From NCBI GenBank assembly GCA_900557165.1, contig USRS01000098.1:1-8088 (forward strand): a stretch of DNA of 8,088 bases, in the 5' to 3' direction. This stretch comes from an uncultured Clostridium sp. Its GTDB lineage: Bacteria > Bacillota > Clostridia > Peptostreptococcales > Peptostreptococcaceae. Positions 1 to 6,488 of this stretch are shown here, piece by piece; within the stretch, counting starts at the first letter, position 1; every line of letters begins with the position of its first letter. Made by a program: the position numbers and the translations under genes. Under the pieces are notes generated by a model. That model ran no database searches. It was given only the letters and a program-made list of their open reading frames with translations, and was not told where the DNA came from.

Positions 1-1205
1 TAGCTGGTGTACTTACAATAACTGCTGGGTTAACTGCTGCAGAAGTTTCTGCTGCTATACCTAAAACTGGTGGTATGATGGTTTATATCGAAGAAATTTA
101 TGGTAAAAAATTAGGTATGTTAACAGGTTGGATGCAATCAGTATTATTCTTCCCTGCTACTATAGCTGCCATAGCAGTTATGTTTGGTAATCAAACTTGC
201 TTATTACTTGGCTTAAATGAAAATCTTATTATACCAATAACAATAGTTACAATATTATTTATATGTTTCCTTAATACATTAGGTTCTAAAACTTCTGGTA
301 TGATACAAACTATTTCTACAATTGCTAAATTAGTGCCTTTATTTATAATAGTAGTATTTGGTTTTATAAAAGGAAATGGTAATAACTCAATATTCACACC
401 TATTGTTGCTGAAAATTTATCTCCAATGTCTATAATAGGACAAGTATTAATAGCTATATTATTTGCTTATGATGGATGGATAAATGTTGGTGCTTTAGCT
501 GGTGAAATGAAAGACCCAGGAAAAGACCTTCCAAAGGCAATAGTTGGTGGTCTATCAATAACTATGGCTGTTTATATAGCTATAAACTTAGCTTATTTAT
601 GGGTATTACCTGCTGATCAAATAGCTAATTTTGCTAACCCTGCTTCAGCTGTTGCAGAAGTTATATTCGGTCAAATAGGTGGTAAAGTCGTTACTGTAGG
701 TATATTAATATCTGTATTTGGTTGTGTTAATGGTTACTTATTAACTGGACCTAGAGTTCTTTATACTTTAGGACAACAAAAATCTATACTAGGATATAAA
801 GCAATAGGTTCTTTAAATAAAAATGATGTTCCTGCTAATGCTACTTTAATAATGGGTATACTTGCTTCTTTATATGCATTATCTGGACAATTCAACTTAT
901 TAAGTGATTTATCAATGTTTGCTGTATGGTCATTCTATGTATTAACATTTGTAGGTGTTATAAAACTTAGAAAAACTCAACCAAACTTACACAGACCTTA
1001 TAAAGTTCCACTTTATCCTATAATACCAATTACAGCTATATTAGGTGGATCATTCGTTGTATTAAATCAATTATTATTTGCAGGTATGACAAACACATTA
1101 ATATCTTTAGGTGGAGTTGTAATAACTTTAATTGGGCTTCCCATTTACAATCTAGCTCAAAAACAAGTTGCTAAAGAAAATGATAATTTAAATAAAACGG
1201 CTTAA
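1..1205 (+). CDS. APC-family amino-acid permease (SteT/LAT-like), 5' end outside window
   Basis: Integral membrane amino-acid transporter or exchanger of the APC superfamily. The frame is open from the first complete codon at position 3 to TAA at 1203-1205, giving 400 visible residues. The ATG at 75 is internal. The codons before it (AGVLTITAGLTAAEVSAAIP) align with residues 52-71 of the paralogue at 1368-2708, so about 51 N-terminal residues, including TM1 with its substrate-binding glycine motif, lie outside the window. The TM6 signature FAYDGW followed by AGEMKDPGKDLP is the hallmark seen in SteT-type Ser/Thr exchangers, and a PYKVPLYP motif precedes the last helices. The protein looks roughly three quarters identical to its neighbour by eye and ends in a short charged tail. 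A terminator directly follows. Exact substrate cannot be read from sequence. Family assignment is strong, SteT-like function is inferred. Confidence 0.93.
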   Translation, partial: AGVLTITAGLTAAEVSAAIPKTGGMMVYIEEIYGKKLGMLTGWMQSVLFFPATIAAIAVMFGNQTCLLLGLNENLIIPITIVTILFICFLNTLGSKTSGMIQTISTIAKLVPLFIIVVFGFIKGNGNNSIFTPIVAENLSPMSIIGQVLIAILFAYDGWINVGALAGEMKDPGKDLPKAIVGGLSITMAVYIAINLAYLWVLPADQIANFANPASAVAEVIFGQIGGKVVTVGILISVFGCVNGYLLTGPRVLYTLGQQKSILGYKAIGSLNKNDVPANATLIMGILASLYALSGQFNLLSDLSMFAVWSFYVLTFVGVIKLRKTQPNLHRPYKVPLYPIIPITAILGGSFVVLNQLLFAGMTNTLISLGGVVITLIGLPIYNLAQKQVAKENDNLNKTA

Positions 1206-1207
1206 TC

Positions 1208-1244
1208 AAAAAGAGTTTCTTGAAAATCAAGAAGCTCTTTTTTT
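1208..1244 (+). terminator. Rho-independent terminator of first permease
   Basis: A 13-bp stem (1210-1222 with 1228-1240, one G-U pair) closes a 5-nt loop and runs into seven T residues at 1238-1244. It begins 3 nt after the permease stop, so the two tandem permeases are probably separate transcription units. Confidence 0.9.
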
Positions 1245-1318
1245 ATGTCTTTACATAAAGTACATAAAAAATTCCTTTTTACAAATATTAATAAATAAGT
1301 AAAATTTCAATACACCAT

Positions 1319-1334
1319 ATTTATAATTATAAAT
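1319..1334 (+). promoter_or_regulatory. Possible -10 region and palindrome upstream of second permease
   Basis: A perfect TATAAT (1322-1327) lies inside a 16-bp perfect palindrome, ATTTATAATTATAAAT. No good -35 hexamer is visible at 16-18 bp upstream, so promoter assignment is tentative. The palindrome could be an operator overlapping the -10 or simply chance in AT-rich DNA. It sits 34 nt before the start codon, a sensible leader length. Confidence 0.35.
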
Positions 1335-1367
1335 TTGCAAAATATTATTGGAAAGGATATATAAATT

Positions 1368-2708
1368 ATGAATCAAAATTTACAAAAAAATTTAGGTCTT
1401 GCACCTGCCTTATCTACAGTTATAGGTATGGTTATAGGTGGTGGAGTATTTTTCAAACCTCAAGCTGTCTACTCTTTAACAAGTGGAGCTCCCGGTCTTG
1501 GTATGATAGCTTGGGTAGTTGCCGGTATAATTACTATAACTGCTGGTTTAACCGCTGCAGAAGTTTCTGCTGCTATACCTAAAACTGGTGGTATGATGGT
1601 TTATATTGAAGAAATTTACGGTAAAAAATTAGGTGTTTTGACTGGTTGGATGCAATGTGTTTTATTTTTCCCTGCTTCAATAGCTGCTCTTGCTGTTATG
1701 TTTGGTAGTCAAAGTGCAACACTAATTGGTAACGAATCACTTGTAGTACCAATAACTTTAGGAACTATTTTACTTATTAGTATTTTAAATACTATAAGTT
1801 CTAAAACATCCGGCCTTATACAAACTGTGGCAACTATATGTAAATTAATTCCACTTATTTTAATAATAGTATTCGGCTTTATAAACGGAGGTGGAACAAA
1901 TTCCTTAACTTCTCCATTAGTTGGCCCTGGTATATCTACTGGTTCTGTTATCGGACAACTTCTTATAGCCATATTATTTGCTTATGATGGGTGGATAAAT
2001 GTTGGTGCTTTAGCTGGTGAAATGAAAAATCCAGGGAAAGACTTACCTACTGCCATTGTTGGTGGATTAACTTTTGTTATGGCGGTTTATATAATTATAA
2101 ATATAGCTTATTTATGGGTACTTCCTGCCAACGAATTGGCAAACTATGCTTCTCCTGCTTCAGCTGTAGCAGAAGTTATATTTGGCCCTATGGGTGGTAA
2201 AATAATCACTATTGGTATATTGATTTCTGTATTCGGTTGTATAAATGGTTATTTACTTACAGGGCCTAGAATTCTCTATACTTTAGGTCTACAAAAATCT
2301 ATTCCTGGATATAAATATTATTCTAAATTAAATAAAAGTGGTGTCCCTTCTACTGCAACAATAATCATGGGTATTATAGCTATGTTATATGCTTTATCTG
2401 GACAGTTCAACTTACTAACAGACTTATCCATGTTTGTAGTTTGGTCTTTTTATGTTTTAACTTTTATTGGTGTAATTTTACTTAGACAAAAACAACCTAA
2501 TTTACCTAGACCATATAAAGTACCTCTATATCCAGTCATTCCTATTATAGCTATTGCTGGTGGATTATTTGTTGTAATTAATCAACTCTTATTTGCAGGT
2601 ATGGAAAATACTTTAATCTCTTTAGGAGGTATAATAGTAACTTTAATAGGATTACCTCTTTATAATTTAGCTCAAAATCAAGTTAAAAGAGATGAAGAAA
2701 TTAGATAA
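1368..2708 (+). CDS. APC-family amino-acid permease (SteT/LAT-like)
   Basis: Complete 446-residue polytopic membrane transporter, the usual size of SteT/LAT-type APC permeases, expected to have 12 helices. TM1 carries the broken-helix substrate site, S16-TVIGMVIGGGVFFKP-31, equivalent to the GxIIGxGIF motif of the family. TM6 carries FAYDGW (204-209) followed by AGEMKNPGKDLP (216-227). The start is ATG 1368 with AAAGGA at 1352-1357, 10 nt upstream. It is a tandem paralogue of the preceding gene. TM1/TM6-type core segments are nearly identical between the copies, while the stretch around residues 113-190 and the C-terminal tail diverge most. A role in uptake or exchange of small neutral amino acids such as Ser/Thr is inferred from the SteT resemblance. 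Substrate is not proven, and other neutral amino acids are possible. Confidence 0.95.
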   Translation: MNQNLQKNLGLAPALSTVIGMVIGGGVFFKPQAVYSLTSGAPGLGMIAWVVAGIITITAGLTAAEVSAAIPKTGGMMVYIEEIYGKKLGVLTGWMQCVLFFPASIAALAVMFGSQSATLIGNESLVVPITLGTILLISILNTISSKTSGLIQTVATICKLIPLILIIVFGFINGGGTNSLTSPLVGPGISTGSVIGQLLIAILFAYDGWINVGALAGEMKNPGKDLPTAIVGGLTFVMAVYIIINIAYLWVLPANELANYASPASAVAEVIFGPMGGKIITIGILISVFGCINGYLLTGPRILYTLGLQKSIPGYKYYSKLNKSGVPSTATIIMGIIAMLYALSGQFNLLTDLSMFVVWSFYVLTFIGVILLRQKQPNLPRPYKVPLYPVIPIIAIAGGLFVVINQLLFAGMENTLISLGGIIVTLIGLPLYNLAQNQVKRDEEIR

Positions 2709-2724
2709 AATTCATTTTATTGTT

Positions 2725-2763
2725 AAAAAAGTATCTTGAAAATAATTTTCAAGATACTTTTTT
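2725..2763. terminator. Bidirectional terminator between convergent genes
   Basis: Perfect stem: 2731-2742 (GTATCTTGAAAA) pairs with 2746-2757, flanked by A6 (2725-2730) and T6 (2758-2763). It therefore works as a U-tailed terminator in both directions. It serves the permease from the left and the ABC permease gene from the right, whose stop codon is only 2 nt away. Confidence 0.92.
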
Positions 2764-2764
2764 A

Positions 2765-3415
2765 CTAATTTAAAAGTTCTTTCTTATTATATATTTTACA
2801 AGATATAAAATAAGAAATTATTAAAGATGCTAGAGACAATAGTATAAGTAACAAATCTTCATTTACATAAGTTAATTTTTCAGCTAAGGATATGACTTTT
2901 CCATTTGATGCTCTTACAAAGGTAAATGAAGGTATTATAATAATGGCCATAAATACAACAGTCATCATCGTTCTCCCCTTAATTATGCCAAATTTCAATA
3001 ACAAAGGAATACAAACTGAAATTAATAAAATAGATATAAATATACCTGTATATAAGATGGTTTTATAATCTAAAGTTAGATTTTCCATTATGTTTAATTT
3101 TTTAGAAATTAAATATAATAGACTGTAAAACGAGCAACCAAATATCATCATAAGTAAATTAAATAAATATCTAGATAAAACATATTCTTTTTTCGTTACA
3201 GGTAAATATGAAATTAAATAATTAATACCATAACTATCTTCATATGCCATTGTTTGGTATGCAATTACATAAGTTATCATTCCTATTAACATAACTGCAA
3301 AAGTAGGATTAGTTATTGCTGCCACAGAAAAACAAAGTACTATAAGAACTACCGATTTTTTTATAGATAAAAAATTATTAAAACTTAACTTAATTAAATT
3401 TACTATATTATTCAT
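2765..3415 (-). CDS. ABC-2 type transporter permease, six-helix, PmtB/YtrC-like
   Basis: Membrane subunit of the adjacent ABC transporter, 216 residues. Six hydrophobic segments are visible at about 21-36, 38-54, 86-104, 119-140, 148-167 and 186-206. After the second helix comes AYEDSYGINYLISYLPVTKKEYVLSRYL-type sequence (residues 57-84). An acidic YED followed by an LP-x-T-x-x-E-Y element is characteristic of the ABC2_membrane_5 class of small permeases paired with YtrA-type regulators. The start ATG shares its A with the stop of the ATPase gene (TAATG at 3413-3417), and AAGGGGG lies 8 nt upstream within the ATPase 3' end, so translation is probably coupled. The cargo is unknown. Relatives are implicated in export of antimicrobial or membrane-active peptides, which is only an analogy here. 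Confidence 0.85.
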   Translation of the reverse strand: MNNIVNLIKLSFNNFLSIKKSVVLIVLCFSVAAITNPTFAVMLIGMITYVIAYQTMAYEDSYGINYLISYLPVTKKEYVLSRYLFNLLMMIFGCSFYSLLYLISKKLNIMENLTLDYKTILYTGIFISILLISVCIPLLLKFGIIKGRTMMTVVFMAIIIIPSFTFVRASNGKVISLAEKLTYVNEDLLLILLSLASLIISYFISCKIYNKKELLN

Positions 3416-4275
3416 TATTTATTCCCCCTTGTATAATAAATTAAAATATCTTCTAAATTAGGCTTGTCATATAAAACCTCTTCTCCAAATATTTCATAAG
3501 CCTTATTTTTATTATTTACAAGCCCCTTAAAGCCAAAGGTATTTTCATCAATAGATATAAATATTTTTTTCGTCTCATCTTCTAATAATTCTTTTTTCCC
3601 TTTTACTATAATATGATTTTCTAAAATATTATCTTTAGTATCTGCTAAGAAAATTTCACCTTTATAAATAAATACTATATAGTCTCCTATTTTGTCCAAA
3701 TCACTTGTTATATGTGTTGAAAAAAATACTGTGGCATTATCTTCTTCAATTCTTTCTTGTAAAATTTCTAAAACTTCATTTCTAACTAATGGGTCCAGAT
3801 TTGCTGTAGGTTCGTCCATAATTATTAATTTGGGATGATGACTGATTGCCATAACTATTTCAAACTTTTTTTGTTGTCCCTTTGATAAATCTTTATAAAC
3901 TTTATCTTCATTTAAATTAAGTTTAGTCATATATTTTTCATATAATTTTTCATCCCAATTTTTATAAAATGAGGAAATAGACTTTTTTATTTTCTTAACC
4001 TTAGCTTCATGTAAATATCCACTAAATTCACCCACATATCCTATTTTTTCTTTTATAGTAAGATCATTTATTTTATAATCTTTTCCCCACATTTTTATAG
4101 TACCTTGATCCTTATTTATCATATTCATAATTAATTTTATAGTTGTAGTTTTTCCTGAACCATTAGGTCCTATAAATCCTGTAACAAAACCTTCTGGTAC
4201 TTTTAAATCATCTATTTTCAATGAAAAATTCCCCAAATTTTTTCTTAAATTTTTAATTTCAATTGCATTCATCAT
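3415..4275 (-). CDS. ABC transporter ATP-binding protein
   Basis: Cytoplasmic nucleotide-binding subunit, 286 residues. Walker A is G36-PNGSGKT-43, the signature motif is LSKGQQKK (130-137), Walker B is LIIMDEPT (150-157), the D-loop is NLD (159-161) and the switch histidine is H188. The signature has K where LSGGQ has G. The Q-loop position in IGYVGEF (78-84) is glutamate rather than glutamine, a substitution met in this class of drug/peptide-type ATPases. After about residue 215 comes a C-terminal extension typical of BcrA/Pmt-type ATPases. The gene starts with two consecutive ATGs. The GAGGAGGT ribosome site, which also encodes the EEV end of GntR, is 4 nt from the first and 7 nt from the second (4272), so the second may be used. 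It lies between the regulator and permease genes as one operon. Confidence 0.93.
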   Translation of the reverse strand: MMNAIEIKNLRKNLGNFSLKIDDLKVPEGFVTGFIGPNGSGKTTTIKLIMNMINKDQGTIKMWGKDYKINDLTIKEKIGYVGEFSGYLHEAKVKKIKKSISSFYKNWDEKLYEKYMTKLNLNEDKVYKDLSKGQQKKFEIVMAISHHPKLIIMDEPTANLDPLVRNEVLEILQERIEEDNATVFFSTHITSDLDKIGDYIVFIYKGEIFLADTKDNILENHIIVKGKKELLEDETKKIFISIDENTFGFKGLVNNKNKAYEIFGEEVLYDKPNLEDILIYYTRGNK

Positions 4276-4649
4276 TATACCTCCTCATAAATACTTTTAA
4301 AAATTTCAATACATTCTTCTAAACTTATTCCCATTTTTTTAGCTTGTATTATTACTTCTTCCAATTTACTCTCCATTTCAAATCTAGCTGCTTCCTTTAA
4401 TCTTTCTGTACTTTGACCAGATACATAACTACCTTTACCAGCAACAGTATGTATATAACCTTCTTTTTCTAGTTCTTCGTAGGCCCTTTTTGTTGTTATA
4501 ATACTTACCTTTAGTTCTTTGGCCAAGGATCTTATGGAAGGTAAGTGCTCCTCAGCTTTAATTTCTCCATTTAGTATTTGTGTTTTAATTTGATTTTCTA
4601 TTTGTTCATAAAGGGGAACAGCTGAAGAATTACTAATTATTATGTTCAA
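4275..4649 (-). CDS. GntR-family transcriptional regulator, YtrA subfamily
   Basis: DNA-binding repressor of 124 residues. The winged helix-turn-helix domain spans about residues 12-77: PLYEQIENQI, then LPSIRSLAKELKVS and TTKRAYEELEKEGYIHT, ending in the wing GKGSYV. The short helical C-terminal tail (about 80-124), with no ligand-binding domain, defines the YtrA class. The start is TTG at 4647-4649, with AAAGGAGG at 4659-4666 and 9 nt spacing. It is the first gene of the operon and overlaps the ATPase start by one base (TAATG). YtrA-type regulators commonly repress their own ABC operon and are released by cell-envelope or antimicrobial-peptide signals. Autoregulation here is inferred from the inverted repeat at its promoter. 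The signal is unknown. Confidence 0.93.
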   Translation of the reverse strand: MNIIISNSSAVPLYEQIENQIKTQILNGEIKAEEHLPSIRSLAKELKVSIITTKRAYEELEKEGYIHTVAGKGSYVSGQSTERLKEAARFEMESKLEEVIIQAKKMGISLEECIEIFKSIYEEV

Positions 4650-4691
4650 TTGAATTTGCCTCCTTTATTCATTGTATATACTGTTTATAAA

Positions 4692-4712
4692 TGTATATAT
4701 TATCTATATACA
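4692..4712. promoter_or_regulatory. Candidate GntR operator (perfect inverted repeat)
   Basis: TGTATATA (4692-4699), 5-nt spacer, then TATATACA (4705-4712): a perfect 21-bp inverted repeat lying between the -10 hexamer and the gntR ribosome site, covering the predicted transcription start. A further 8-bp palindrome GTATATAC sits at 4674-4681, about two helical turns downstream. This is the placement expected for an autorepressor site. Binding by the adjacent GntR protein is inferred. Confidence 0.7.
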
Positions 4713-4713
4713 C

Positions 4714-4742
4714 ATATTAATTCTTTAGTTACGCTTTGTCAA
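4714..4742 (-). promoter_or_regulatory. Sigma-A-type promoter of the gntR-ABC operon
   Basis: On the minus strand, a perfect -35 TTGACA (4737-4742) and a -10 TAATAT (4714-4719) are separated by exactly 17 bp. Predicted transcription begins near 4707, giving a leader of nearly 60 nt containing the operator and the AAAGGAGG ribosome site. Confidence 0.85.
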
Positions 4743-4750
4743 GGAATTTC

Positions 4751-4789
4751 AAAAAAATGTAGCTACTATTTGTTAGTAACTACATTTTT
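4751..4789 (-). terminator. Rho-independent terminator of hydE
   Basis: 4753-4768 pairs with 4774-4789 around a 5-nt loop. The single C/A mismatch on the plus strand becomes a G-U pair in minus-strand RNA, and seven U residues follow on that strand (4751-4757). This fits termination of hydE, 17 nt after its stop, just before the -35 of the next operon. Confidence 0.88.
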
Positions 4790-4805
4790 CTTTATTATTA
4801 AATTC

Positions 4806-5849
4806 TTATCCTTTATAATCTCCTTTATCAATAATTACTTCATATCCAATTTCATTTATATTATCTTGAATTAATTTTAAATTTTCTCCTGCATCATCTC
4901 CTGTTATAGCTTTATTATCATAAAGCATGTATTTTTTTCTCACCTCTATTGGAGATAAATTAGGCATTATTACATTGGCTCCAGATAATACTCCCAATTG
5001 TCTTCCATCATCTCTCACAGTTGAAAGAGCTGTAGTTGCAGGAAGAAGCACATCTGGCAACATTATTCTACACAAACTTAAAATAAATAAAGTCATTTTT
5101 GCACTTCCACAATTAAAACCTTTGAAAGGAGTATCTTTATGTGGTATAAATGGACCTATGCCAATCATTTGTGGCTTAAACTTTCCAATAAAAATCATAT
5201 CCTTGGCAATATTACTTATACTTTGATAAGGTGAACCCACCATAAATCCACAACCTGTTTGATATCCTATATCTTTTAAATTTTTTAAACAATTCATTCT
5301 ATGCTCCCAAGAAAGTTCATCTGTATGAAGTTTTTCATAGTGTTTTTCATCTGCTGTTTCATGGCGAAGTAAAAATCTTGTGGCACCTGCTTTATAAAAT
5401 TTTTCATAAGATTCTCGCTCTTTTTCTCCTATGGATAAAGTTATAGCACAATCAGGGTATTTTTTATGAATAGATGATATGATATCTTCCATCATTTCAT
5501 CACTATAATAATTGTCTTCTCCCCCTTGAAGTACAAAAGTTCTATAGCCATATTTATACCCTTCTTCACAACATTTTAAAATTTCTTCTTTATTCAATCT
5601 ATATCTAGAAACTTCTTTATTTCCCCTTCTTATACCACAGTATTTGCAATTATTTTTGCATACATTAGTAAATTCCACAATACCGCGGAAAAATATTTTA
5701 TTACCAAATTTCTCTAGTGATATGTTTCTAGCCATATTAGCTGCATATTTTTGATCTTCTTCTTTAAATGTACCTAATAGTTGTTCCCATTGATATAAAT
5801 TTAGTTTTTTATCCTCATTTAACTTATCAATTAACTCTCTATTTTCCAA
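4806..5849 (-). CDS. hydE: [FeFe]-hydrogenase H-cluster radical SAM maturase HydE
   Basis: Radical SAM enzyme that, with HydG and HydF, builds the diiron subcluster of [FeFe]-hydrogenase; cytoplasmic. With the TTG start at 5847-5849 it has 347 residues, close to the roughly 348 of Thermotoga maritima HydE. The [4Fe-4S]/SAM cysteines then fall at C64, C68 and C71 (CKNNCKYC), nearly the same positions as that enzyme. Other family motifs are FVLQGGED (105-112), LRHETAD (161-167) and IGIGPFIPHKDT (229-240). The C-terminus lacks the extra cysteine set that forms a dispensable second cluster in some HydE proteins. A longer frame begins at ATG 5912, but it would start only about 4 nt after the predicted transcription start with no ribosome site, whereas GAGGG lies 10 nt before the TTG. 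No hydF, hydG or hydrogenase gene is in the window. Confidence 0.95.
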   Translation of the reverse strand: MENRELIDKLNEDKKLNLYQWEQLLGTFKEEDQKYAANMARNISLEKFGNKIFFRGIVEFTNVCKNNCKYCGIRRGNKEVSRYRLNKEEILKCCEEGYKYGYRTFVLQGGEDNYYSDEMMEDIISSIHKKYPDCAITLSIGEKERESYEKFYKAGATRFLLRHETADEKHYEKLHTDELSWEHRMNCLKNLKDIGYQTGCGFMVGSPYQSISNIAKDMIFIGKFKPQMIGIGPFIPHKDTPFKGFNCGSAKMTLFILSLCRIMLPDVLLPATTALSTVRDDGRQLGVLSGANVIMPNLSPIEVRKKYMLYDNKAITGDDAGENLKLIQDNINEIGYEVIIDKGDYKG

Positions 5850-5922
5850 TTTATCTCTTCCCTCTCCCTTGTAAAGCTTCCTAATTTCAACGATTACATA
5901 TATTTTTTGCATTTATACAGTT

Positions 5923-5952
5923 AGTATAGCACAAAAAAATAAGTTGTCTCAA
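5923..5952 (-). promoter_or_regulatory. Promoter of hydE with extended -10
   Basis: On the minus strand, TTGAGA (5947-5952) and TATACT (5923-5928) are separated by 18 bp, and TG precedes the -10 by one base (extended -10). Predicted transcription begins near 5916. This argues against use of ATG 5912 and for TTG 5849. The -35 hexamer lies inside the outer arm of the adjacent hairpin. Confidence 0.7.
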
Positions 5953-5990
5953 AATGATTTTAAAATCATAAAAAGAGGCAACTCTTTTTT
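5942..5990. terminator. Nested terminator-like hairpin upstream of hydE
   Basis: Outer arms AGTTGTCTC (5942-5950) and GAGGCAACT (5975-5983) enclose a perfect 16-bp palindrome, ATGATTTTAAAATCAT (5954-5969). T-rich tracts follow on both strands: T6 at 5985-5990 on plus, and seven T on minus at 5933-5939. It could stop transcription either way, but no intact gene now reads into it from either side. It may be the leftover terminator of a gene lost from upstream of hydE, or part of a small mobile sequence. Confidence 0.55.
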
Positions 5991-6133
5991 ATGACTTTAT
6001 ACCTAGGATAATTTAATATATTTTACGTTATTTGTTAAATTAGATTATATTTGGACATGACAAAATAGGATATCTATAAATATCCCATATAATGTAAATA
6101 TTTAAGCTATCGCTTTTGTATAAAAAGTTACAC
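5991..6133. other. Non-coding, AT-rich spacer
   Basis: No supported coding frame. The only structure seen is a short hairpin, GGATAT (6068-6073) with ATATCC (6080-6085), followed on the minus strand by TATTTTG. It is too weak to call a terminator. Upstream parts of the amidase relic may once have lain here but are not recognisable. Confidence 0.5.
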
Positions 6134-6393
6134 CTAATCTATTTTGTTGAATTTTATTATGACGTTTATTTAAATTGTAAGCGTGTGCAATAGCTACAGC
6201 TAAAAGTATATGTGATACTTTAGGTGTTAAATATGTATAAGATAATAAAACTAGTTCTACTAATGCCTCGGATAAGACAAATACATGGAAAAAAGGAGAT
6301 TATAACTGTAATGTAAAGGATAACTGGGGTTCGACTTAGGATTTTAAAGGTAAAGTAGGATACTTATATTGTGATTATATAGAAAAAGTATAA
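6134..6393 (+). pseudogene. Relic of N-acetylmuramoyl-L-alanine amidase with C-terminal SH3b domain
   Basis: Decayed 3' end of a peptidoglycan-cleaving enzyme, either an endolysin or an autolysin. From 6134 one frame reads IYFVEFYYDVYLNCKRV, resembling the end of an Amidase_3 fold. A one-base loss near 6187 then moves to the next frame, reading AIATAKSICDTLGVKYV, a typical amidase final helix. After TAA (6238) comes a Ser/Thr/Asn-rich linker, then WKKGDYNCNVK and DNWGST, TAG (6337), and DFKGKVGYLYCDYIEKV ending at TAA 6391. The last pieces match the start and end of a clostridial SH3b cell-wall-binding domain. The middle, usually containing an LNVRSG-like segment, appears deleted. There is no start codon or N-terminal catalytic part, so it is dead. 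Identification is from remembered motif patterns, not a search. Confidence 0.6.
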
Positions 6394-6445
6394 AATCTAA
6401 GTATGTAATATATATATTTAAAATATGGTATTGAATAATTTCACT

Positions 6446-6454
6446 TGTTATAAT
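6446..6454 (+). promoter_or_regulatory. Extended -10 promoter of the secreted-protein gene
   Basis: TGTTATAAT gives a perfect -10 (6449-6454) with the TGn extension. No strong -35 is seen 17 bp upstream, which extended -10 promoters can tolerate. Predicted transcription begins near 6461, just before AAGGAG at 6471-6476. Confidence 0.6.
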
Positions 6455-6488
6455 AGAAAAAAATACAAAAAAGGAGAAAAATAGGGAT

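Noticed and set aside
191..397. Minus-strand frames inside the permeases (also 1709-1972)
   Set aside because: They are mirror frames of conserved permease coding sequence; similar shadows appear in both copies because the genes are paralogous.
4650..4874. 74-codon plus-strand frame over the gntR promoter and hydE 3' end
   Set aside because: It runs through a promoter, operator and terminator and has low-complexity hydrophobic composition. It is a chance frame.
4927..5226. 99-codon plus-strand frame opposite hydE
   Set aside because: It is antisense to the conserved HydE coding sequence, with no ribosome site or recognisable motif.
5850..5912. N-terminal 21-residue extension of HydE from ATG 5912
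   Set aside because: No ribosome site precedes it, the predicted transcript start is too close, and family length and cysteine spacing fit TTG 5849.
6102..6299. Open minus-strand frame of 65 codons, hydrophobic then basic (LLAVAIAHAYNLNKRHNK), with a weak hairpin after its stop
   Set aside because: It has no start codon or ribosome site and is bounded by a stop at 6300-6302. The opposite strand gives a coherent amidase-linker-SH3b series, so this is most likely a shadow. A protein search would settle it.
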